Shown here piece by piece: positions 58,209-64,000 of a stretch of 64,000 nt of DNA. Each line of letters begins with the position of its first letter. Within the stretch, counting starts at the first letter, position 1. Both the position numbers and the translations under genes were made by a program. This DNA is from Halodurantibacterium flavum (GTDB lineage: Bacteria > Pseudomonadota > Alphaproteobacteria > Rhodobacterales > Rhodobacteraceae), in assembly GCF_042681825.1 (NCBI RefSeq), contig NZ_JBHUGH010000038.1:62001-126000 (forward strand). Direction: 5' to 3'. Under the pieces are notes generated by a model. It did not search any database, was not told the origin of the DNA, and saw only the letters and a program-made list of their open reading frames with translations.

Positions 58209-59126
58209 TTGCCGGTGAAGCCGCTCCCGAATCTGAGGCAGCTGCGCTATCTCGTCGCCCTGGCGGATCACAGCCATTTCGGACGGGCGGCGGATGCATG
58301 CGGGGTGACCCAGTCGACGCTCAGCGTTGGCATCAGGGAACTCGAAGCCGTGCTCGGCGTCACGCTGGCCGAGCGCACGAAGCGGACCGTCTTCATCACA
58401 CCGGCCGGTCTCCAGATCGCCGAGCGGGCGCGCCATCTTCTCCAGGAGGCCGAGGCGCTCATCGAGATGGGTGCGAGGGCAGCCCTGCCTTTGACCGGTC
58501 AGCTCGCCCTCGGGGTGATCCCGACGATCGGGCCGTTTCTTCTTCCGAGGCTCCTGCCCTACATCAGCGGGCGATATCCGGAGCTGAGGCTGGTGCTGCG
58601 GGAGGACAAGACGGGGGCTCTGCTCGAGCGGCTGGCGGCGGGCCGGCTCGATCTGCTGCTCATGGCCTTCCCCTATGACGTGGGCGGCTTCGAGACGATG
58701 GCCCTGTTCAAGGATCCCTACTGGTTCGCCTGCAGCCCTCAGCATTCGCTCGCCGATGCGCAATGTCTGAGCGAGGATAACCTCAACGGCGAGCCGCTTC
58801 TGCTCCTGGAGAAGGATCAGTGCCTTCACAGCCATGCATTGCCGTTCCTGGAGGCGGCTCCCCGACGGATGCAGACGACCTTTTCGGCGACCAGCCTGCA
58901 CACGCTGGTCGCTATGGTCGCCGAGGGGATGGGAGCGACCCTGCTTCCCGAAAGCGCGCTGTCCGCGGGCATTCTCAAAGGCAGCCCGGTGGTGACGCGG
59001 CCGCTGTCGGACCAGGCCAATGCCCGGGAGATCGGCCTGTGCTGGCGCAGGCAATCGATGCGCGGCGAGGAGTTTCGTGCCCTGGGACGGCTCATCCAGA
59101 CCTGGGCCAAAGGCCAGCAGGGGTGA
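58209..59126 (+). CDS. OxyR-like LysR-family peroxide/sulfur regulator
   Basis: The roughly 305-residue LysR protein has the HTH PLPNLRQLRYLVALADHSHF with CGVTQSTLSVGIRELE, and a sensor domain with LLLLEKDQCLHSHALPFLEA. That segment aligns with the E. coli OxyR C199 region, but the position of C208 is leucine, so the usual disulfide cannot form. Regulation through one cysteine (sulfenate or persulfide) or another route would be needed. Starts: TTG 58209 with AAGGA 6 nt before, ATG 58173 without one; the former is preferred. It faces the MBL gene and likely controls it. Confidence 0.85.
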   Translation: MPVKPLPNLRQLRYLVALADHSHFGRAADACGVTQSTLSVGIRELEAVLGVTLAERTKRTVFITPAGLQIAERARHLLQEAEALIEMGARAALPLTGQLALGVIPTIGPFLLPRLLPYISGRYPELRLVLREDKTGALLERLAAGRLDLLLMAFPYDVGGFETMALFKDPYWFACSPQHSLADAQCLSEDNLNGEPLLLLEKDQCLHSHALPFLEAAPRRMQTTFSATSLHTLVAMVAEGMGATLLPESALSAGILKGSPVVTRPLSDQANAREIGLCWRRQSMRGEEFRALGRLIQTWAKGQQG

Positions 59127-59256
59127 AGCGAGGCCGCCACGCGGCATGGCATCCGCCCTTGGCATGCGCCGCTGAACCATCGCCGCTGCGGCATGGCAAA
59201 GCGACTGCCGCCGCTGGAAGACGCCAAGACGCCACCGAAAGGTGACGTCCCGGGGC

Positions 59257-59403
59257 TCACCGGTCCGGGCGGGCGTGTCCGGCCGCGGGCAGCGGCTGCG
59301 TCGGCTTCTTCGCCGTGTCGTCCATGAGCTCGTACCACATCGCATTGAGGACGGCGAACGCCGCCGCCAGCGGCAGGCCGAGAAGCCAGGCGAAATACCA
59401 CAT
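59257..59403 (-). CDS. cydX: Cytochrome bd small subunit CydX
   Basis: The 48-residue peptide begins MWYFAWLLGLPLAAAFAVLN followed by AMWYELM, the CydX/YbgT signature with one membrane helix. It binds the CydAB complex and stabilises the hemes. It starts 18 bp after the cydB stop on the same strand and has a hydrophilic tail. The remaining 130 bp between it and the OxyR-like gene hold nothing recognisable. Confidence 0.85.
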   Translation of the reverse strand: MWYFAWLLGLPLAAAFAVLNAMWYELMDDTAKKPTQPLPAAGHARPDR

Positions 59404-59420
59404 TGCAACTATCCTTTCCG

Positions 59421-60578
59421 TCAATAGGCGTGACCGTTTCCTTCGCGGATGCCCTTCTCGTCCACCTTGCCCCACAGGACGCGATAGACCCACGCGGTAT
59501 AGGCGACGATGATCGGCACGAAGACGACGGTCACGACCAGCATGATGAAGAGCGTGAGATGGCTCGAGGAGGCATCCCAGACCGTCAGGCTCGACCGGGG
59601 GTCGAGGGAGGACGGAAGGATGAACGGGAACATCGACAATCCCACCGTCGAGATGATGCCGAGGATGGAGATCGAGGTGGAGAGCAGTGCCGGGATTTCC
59701 CGGCGCGCGCGCATGAAGGCGTAGCCCCCCGCCGCGCCGAGGAAGCCGAGCGCGGGAGCGATCGTCATCCACGCATGCGCGCCATAGTTCTCAAACCAGA
59801 CGCCTGGCGCCTGCTCGACGGTTTTGCGCAGCGGGTTGGACGCACCGGTCGTGGTGACTTCGCTGGCGATCCGATAGCCGTCGATGCCGAGCCAGAGCCA
59901 GACGCCGCCGAGCGCGAACAGGGCGATCGTCACGATGGCGGCGATGCTTCCCCAGCGTCGCGCGCGCTCGGCGACGGGACCCTCGCTTTTCAGGATGAGC
60001 CAGGCCGCCCCATGCATGACGAGCATGGCGACCGAGACAAGCCCGGCCAGCAATCCGAACGGATTGAGCAGTTCGAACAGCGTCGTGCCCTCATAATAGA
60101 TGCGCAGATCGTCGCCGAAACGGAACGGCACGCCCTGCAGCACATTGCCGACTGCCACGCCCATGACGAGCGCCGGCACGAAACCGCCTATGAAGAGGGC
60201 CCAGTCCCAGGCCGAGCGCCAGGCCGCGCTGTCGCGCTTGGAACGGTATTTGAAACCGACCGGGCGCAGGATCAGCGCGAAGAGGATGGCGAACATGGCC
60301 AGGTAGAAGCCGGAGAAGGACACCGCATAGAGCGGCGGCCAGGCGGCGAAGATGGCGCCGCCGCCGAGGATCAGCCAGACCTGGTTGCCTTCCCAGACCG
60401 GCCCGACCGCGTTGATGACGACGCGCCGCTCCACATCACTCCTGGCGACGAAGGGCAGCAGCGTGGCGGTACCAAGGTCGAAGCCGTCCATCACGGCGAA
60501 ACCGATCAGGAGCACGCCGAGCAGCAGCCACCAGACGACGCGGAGCATTTCGTAGTCGATGAATTGATGCAGGATCAT
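59421..60578 (-). CDS. cydB: Cytochrome bd ubiquinol oxidase subunit II
   Basis: The 385-residue membrane protein has the CydB N terminus (WWLLLGVLLIGFAVMDGFDLG), GPVWEGNQVWLILGGGAIFAAW and SLTVWDASSS, with about nine helices. It is the structural partner of CydA in the quinol oxidase. GGAG lies 8 nt before the ATG at 60578; a GTG at 60587 overlaps the cydA stop and is an alternative, indicating coupling. A larger open frame upstream in another frame of cydA is an artefact. Confidence 0.94.
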   Translation of the reverse strand: MILHQFIDYEMLRVVWWLLLGVLLIGFAVMDGFDLGTATLLPFVARSDVERRVVINAVGPVWEGNQVWLILGGGAIFAAWPPLYAVSFSGFYLAMFAILFALILRPVGFKYRSKRDSAAWRSAWDWALFIGGFVPALVMGVAVGNVLQGVPFRFGDDLRIYYEGTTLFELLNPFGLLAGLVSVAMLVMHGAAWLILKSEGPVAERARRWGSIAAIVTIALFALGGVWLWLGIDGYRIASEVTTTGASNPLRKTVEQAPGVWFENYGAHAWMTIAPALGFLGAAGGYAFMRARREIPALLSTSISILGIISTVGLSMFPFILPSSLDPRSSLTVWDASSSHLTLFIMLVVTVVFVPIIVAYTAWVYRVLWGKVDEKGIREGNGHAY

Positions 60579-60583
60579 GATGT

Positions 60584-62161
60584 TCACTCCGCGGCGACAA
60601 GGGACGGGGAAACGAGTTCGGCCTCGGCCTCGTCGTCGGGCTCGGGTCCCTTGCGGATCGCCCGGATCATCAGGGCCATCTCGATGACGAACAGGACCGT
60701 GTAGATCAGCACGAAGCCGGCGATGGTGACGAGCAGCGTCGCGGCCCCGAGATTCGAGACCGCGGCGGCGGTGGGAAGCACACCTTCGATGATCCAGGGC
60801 TGGCGACCGAACTCGGCGACGACCCATCCGAGCTCGGCTGCGATCCACGGCAGCGGGATGGAAAAGACCGCGAGACGCAGCAGCAGGGGATAGCGGTCGA
60901 GCCTGCGTCTTGCCGAGAGATAGAAGAACAGGGCCATCAAAGCGATGAAGAAGAAGCCCAGCCCGACCATGATGCGGAACGACCAGAACAGGGACGGCAC
61001 GTGCGGCACCGTATCCCATGCCGCCTGCGCGATCTGCGCGTCGCTCGCCTGGCGCGGATCGTCGACGTACCGCTTGAGCAGCAAGGCGTAGCCGAGATGC
61101 TGGCCGTTGTCCTCGAAGGCCGCGCGAACGTCCGCAGCGACGGCGTTCGGGCCTCCGGCTTCCCGAATCTGCTGGAGCGCGTCGAAGGCGGCGATTCCCC
61201 GGCGGATGCGGCTTTCGGCATGGACCACGAGCTCCTCGATGCCCGGGATTTCGGTCGTGAGAGAGCGCGTTCCGATCAGGCCCATGACCCAGGGAATCTT
61301 GACTGCGTAATGGGTCTCGCGGGATTGCTGATCGGGCAAGCCGAGGAGCGTGAAGGCGGCGGGAGCCGGTTCGGTTTCCCACATGCCCTCGATGGCCGCG
61401 AGCTTCATCTTCTGGTGCTCGGTCGACAGATAACCGCTTTCGTCACCGAGCACGACGACGGACAGGGCAGCCGCAAGGCCGAAGGAGGCAGCAACCGTCA
61501 TAGAGCGTTTCGCGAGTTCCGCATGACGGCCCTTGAGCGCGTACCAGGCCGAAACGCCGAGCACGAACACCGCGGCGGTGACATAGCCTGCCGAGACCGT
61601 ATGGACGAACTTCGCCTGCGCCACCGGGTTGAGCAGCACGGCATAGAAGTCGCTAACCTCCATGCGCATTGTTTCGGGATTGAAGACGGAGCCGGCCGGG
61701 TTCTGCATCCAGCCGTTGGCGACGAGGATCCACAGCGCCGAAAGGTTGGAGCCGAGCGCCACCGCCCAGGTCGCCACGAGATGACCGACCTTGGAGAGCT
61801 TGTCCCAGCCGAAGAAGAACAGGCCGACGAAGGTCGCCTCGAGGAAGAAGGCCATCAGACCCTCGATCGCCAGCGGCGCGCCGAAGATGTCCCCGACATA
61901 GTGGCTGTAGTAGCTCCAGTTCATGCCGAACTGGAATTCCATGACGATGCCGGTGGCGACGCCGAGGACGAAGTTGATGCCGAACAACGTGCCCCAGAAT
62001 TTCGTCATCTGTCGCCAGATCGGCCGGCCGGTCATGACATAGACCGTCTCCATGATGGCCAGCAGCACGGAGAGGCCGAGCGTCAGCGGCACGAACAGGA
62101 AGTGGTAGAGCGCGGTTATGGCGAATTGCAGCCGCGAAAGATCAACAATATCGAGTTCCAT
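60584..62161 (-). CDS. cydA: Cytochrome bd ubiquinol oxidase subunit I
   Basis: The 525-residue membrane protein has the heme b595/d and b558 ligand regions: LSRLQFAITALYHFLFVPLT, a heme ligand histidine in FVHTVSAGYV, GRQPWIIEGVLPT and ESGYLSTEHQKMKLAAIEGM. The loop between those regions is long, as in the E. coli type (the L-type Q loop). It oxidises quinol and reduces oxygen without pumping protons, with high oxygen affinity and tolerance of sulfide and peroxide. It is first of cydABX after cydC, 80 bp apart. Confidence 0.95.
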   Translation of the reverse strand: MELDIVDLSRLQFAITALYHFLFVPLTLGLSVLLAIMETVYVMTGRPIWRQMTKFWGTLFGINFVLGVATGIVMEFQFGMNWSYYSHYVGDIFGAPLAIEGLMAFFLEATFVGLFFFGWDKLSKVGHLVATWAVALGSNLSALWILVANGWMQNPAGSVFNPETMRMEVSDFYAVLLNPVAQAKFVHTVSAGYVTAAVFVLGVSAWYALKGRHAELAKRSMTVAASFGLAAALSVVVLGDESGYLSTEHQKMKLAAIEGMWETEPAPAAFTLLGLPDQQSRETHYAVKIPWVMGLIGTRSLTTEIPGIEELVVHAESRIRRGIAAFDALQQIREAGGPNAVAADVRAAFEDNGQHLGYALLLKRYVDDPRQASDAQIAQAAWDTVPHVPSLFWSFRIMVGLGFFFIALMALFFYLSARRRLDRYPLLLRLAVFSIPLPWIAAELGWVVAEFGRQPWIIEGVLPTAAAVSNLGAATLLVTIAGFVLIYTVLFVIEMALMIRAIRKGPEPDDEAEAELVSPSLVAAE

Positions 62162-62241
62162 TGACTTGGTCCGGCTTCGTCCGGCCTCCTTGTCATTACG
62201 GCGTCACGCCAGAGGTAGCGCCTGATTGCGGTTGAGCGCCG

Positions 62242-63933
62242 TCAGTCGGGTCGCAGCGCGGCGAGTGCGGCCACGAAGCCGGGCTCGCCACGCCCGATGA
62301 CGGCGGTGATGGTTCCCTTGTTCAGGATGACCAGTCGGTCGGCGTTTTCGGCCTCGCGCCGGATATGCGTCGCCACGACGATCGTGCGGCCTGCGGCGCG
62401 CGCCATGATGCGCGCCAGCACGTCGCGCGCCGTCGCCCCATCGAGACCTTCCGTCGGCTCGTCGAGCAGCCAGAGCGGCGTGTCACGAAGGAGGAGACGG
62501 GCGAGTGCGAGCCGGCGCGCCTGTCCTCCGGAAAGGCCGTACCCTCCTTCCCCGAGGCGCGTGTCCAGACCGTGCGCCATGGCGTCGACATCGCGGCGCA
62601 GCCCGGCGGCGTCCAGCGCCTCCCAAAGACGGCGGTCGTCGGCTTGTGGGTCGGCAAGGCGCAGATTGTCGCGTAGGCAATCCTGGAACAGTTCGGTCCG
62701 CTGGGTGAAGAGCGTGGCGGAGCGGCATGCGACCTGCCCCGTCTCGGCGCCGATCTCGCCCGCGATGAGGGCAAGCAGCGTCGACTTGCCGGCTCCGCTC
62801 GGGCCGATCACGGCGACACGCTCGCCAGCCCGTATTGAAAGCGAGATCGCATGGAGGATCGGGGCTCTCGCGCCGGAATGCCTGACGGTGACATCGGCAA
62901 GGCACGCGGCGATACCCGGTGGCGGCGGTGCGATACCGGGTGCCGGCGCCGCCGCCTCCAGACGCGGTGCGATCCGCCGTACCGCAAGCAGCGTGCGGCC
63001 GAGTTCGACGGATCCGCGCCGCAGCGCCGCAAAGGGATCGAGCGCGGCCAGGGCTATGAGGAGAGCGAGGGCGGCGACCGGCGCGGCGAACATGCCTTGT
63101 CCGGCCAGAAGCCCCATGGCCACGAGGACGGCCGACAGGAGAAGCGCGCCGGCAGCGCCGAAGGCGATGCTGGTCATCGTTTCGATGCGGTTCAGTGCGT
63201 CGTCACTGTCCGACAGGTAGCGGTCTACGGCGCCGAGCTCGCCTTGGCGATCGGCGAGCTGCCCGGCCATGATCCATTCGGTCTGGCCGGCGATGAGGTC
63301 GATGACCCGCGAGCGCAGGATCTCCAGGGCATAGGCCCTGCGCCGGGCCGGCCGCCTCGCAGCCACCGCCGCTGCGATCGGGATGCCCGTCCCGACGACA
63401 ACCAGAAAGATGGCGGTCACCGCGCCGAGCACGGGATGCACCAGCGCCAGGGCGACACCACTCGTCAGCGCCACGGCGAGCGCGGCGGCGATCGGGACGG
63501 CGACCCGCAGATAGAGCGAGTCGAGCGAGTCGATGTCGAGCGTGAGGCGGAAGAGAAGACGGGCGGGACGCTTGGCGAGTTCGCCCGCCACCCCTGCTCT
63601 TGCCCATCCCCGGAACAGGCGCTCGCGCAGTTCGGCGAGAACGCCGAGCGTGGCGTCATGCGTGGTCAACCGCTCGCCGTAGCGGGCGGCCGTGCGCGCC
63701 AGCGCCAGGAAGCGGATGCCCGCGGACGGCGCAAACACGTCGAAGGCGAGCGCGGTCGCAACGGACAGACCCGCGATGGCTGTCGCGGTGATGAACCAGC
63801 CGGAAAGGCCGAGGAGCGCCACGCCGGAAAGCGCCGTCGCCGCCGAAAGCAACAGTCCGGAGAGCAGCATGGGGCGGTTGCCGGTGAGGAACAGCCGCGC
63901 GACCGGAAGTAACTGGCGTGCACGAGCGATCAT
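62242..63933 (-). CDS. cydC: Thiol reductant ABC exporter subunit CydC
   Basis: The 563-residue half-transporter has six membrane helices in residues 1-320 (ALSGVALLGLSGWFITATAI) and an ATPase domain with Walker A GPSGAGKSTL, signature LSGGQARR, and Walker B LWLLDEP. CydDC exports cysteine and glutathione to the periplasm and is needed for cytochrome bd and c assembly. The ATG overlaps the stop of cydD by four bases. It precedes cydAB, a common cydDCAB layout. Confidence 0.94.
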   Translation of the reverse strand: MIARARQLLPVARLFLTGNRPMLLSGLLLSAATALSGVALLGLSGWFITATAIAGLSVATALAFDVFAPSAGIRFLALARTAARYGERLTTHDATLGVLAELRERLFRGWARAGVAGELAKRPARLLFRLTLDIDSLDSLYLRVAVPIAAALAVALTSGVALALVHPVLGAVTAIFLVVVGTGIPIAAAVAARRPARRRAYALEILRSRVIDLIAGQTEWIMAGQLADRQGELGAVDRYLSDSDDALNRIETMTSIAFGAAGALLLSAVLVAMGLLAGQGMFAAPVAALALLIALAALDPFAALRRGSVELGRTLLAVRRIAPRLEAAAPAPGIAPPPPGIAACLADVTVRHSGARAPILHAISLSIRAGERVAVIGPSGAGKSTLLALIAGEIGAETGQVACRSATLFTQRTELFQDCLRDNLRLADPQADDRRLWEALDAAGLRRDVDAMAHGLDTRLGEGGYGLSGGQARRLALARLLLRDTPLWLLDEPTEGLDGATARDVLARIMARAAGRTIVVATHIRREAENADRLVILNKGTITAVIGRGEPGFVAALAALRPD

Positions 63934-64000
63934 GCGGCGTCCTCCAGCGGCGAAGGCGCCAGGCGCACGATCCGGTCCATGCGCGCCGCGAGCACCGGAT
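63930..64000 (-). CDS. cydD: Thiol reductant ABC exporter subunit CydD (C-terminal end only)
   Basis: The minus strand reads VLAARMDRIVRLAPSPLEDA and stops at TGA (63930-63932), overlapping the cydC start (ATGA). Only about 22 codons are inside the window; the identity is inferred from position and the coupling to cydC. The gene begins to the right of the window. Confidence 0.75.
   Translation of the reverse strand, partial: PVLAARMDRIVRLAPSPLEDAA

Noticed and set aside
56988..59126. A 712-codon open frame ending with the OxyR-like gene
   Set aside because: The first 400 codons run antisense to the peroxiredoxin and MBL genes; only the last about 305 codons are LysR-like. It is a chance open frame in GC-rich DNA.
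59421..61382. A 653-codon open frame containing cydB
   Set aside because: The N-terminal part overlaps cydA in another frame and has no homology; CydB begins at 60578.
1..64000. CRISPR array, prophage structural genes or insertion sequences
   Set aside because: No regularly spaced repeat-spacer units, phage proteins or transposases were found; the CTTAAG and glycine-rich repeats have other explanations.

Overview
The window is GC-rich alphaproteobacterial chromosome. Positions 1 to about 32.3 kb look like a Rhodobacteraceae-type core. This part carries housekeeping genes (rpsF-rpsR-rplI, tig, cysS, cimA, glnB-glnA, nnr), a trigger-factor/tRNA-Leu pair, two tandem tRNA-Asp genes, a ktrAB potassium system, and a metal-ABC operon running in the order binding protein, ATPase, permease, permease.

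A tRNA-Gly(GCC) gene at 32252..32326 marks an abrupt change. After its terminator comes about 0.7 kb of degenerate sequence. From about 33.1 kb to the window end, almost every gene concerns respiration, periplasmic thiol redox, peroxides or reactive sulfur. I read this as an acquired island, or the left arm of one, inserted at the tRNA. No integrase or second att site is visible inside the window.

Island layout. (1) A peroxiredoxin overlaps an ArsR-type regulator at 33.1-34.2 kb. (2) A long minus-strand series at 34.3-43.3 kb encodes a triheme cytochrome c, a TsdA-like diheme cytochrome, a CcoS-CcoN fusion, CcoO, a triheme cytochrome in the place of CcoP, a second TsdA-like cytochrome and a Cu-type P-ATPase. 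A perfect FNR/FixK-type box lies upstream. (3) A periplasmic thiol/cell-wall set at 43.4-51.7 kb has a thioredoxin, two L,D-transpeptidases, a methyltransferase, a membrane-anchored TlpA-like protein, DsbD, a DsbC/G-like protein, a DUF442 sulfur-transferase-like protein and DsbA. (4) A QseBC/PmrAB-like two-component system lies at 51.8-53.9 kb. (5) A LysR regulator, OsmC, a second peroxiredoxin, an ETHE1-like MBL protein and an OxyR-like regulator lie at 54-59.1 kb. (6) Cytochrome bd (cydA, cydB, cydX) and the CydDC exporter fill 59.2-64 kb.

Two cis-element families tie the island together. A PmrA/QseB-type direct repeat, CTTAAG-N5-CTTAAG, occurs perfectly four times and once degenerately. 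The sites precede ccoSN, the thioredoxin/L,D-transpeptidase pair, dsbD, the dsbC-like gene and the divergent dsbA/response-regulator pair. This suggests one regulon under the resident two-component system. Separately, a 16-bp element, ATGTAACTGTGTAATC, is shared by the peroxiredoxin-arsR promoter and the DUF442/SQR-remnant divergent promoter. Remnants of sulfide:quinone oxidoreductase and of an MBL persulfide-dioxygenase-like gene flank DUF442, so an older sulfide-oxidation operon has decayed there. The most system-like proposal is a locally controlled periplasmic module coupling TsdA-type cytochromes and an unusual CcoP-less cbb3 oxidase to disulfide/thiol repair. Functions beyond family assignment are inference.
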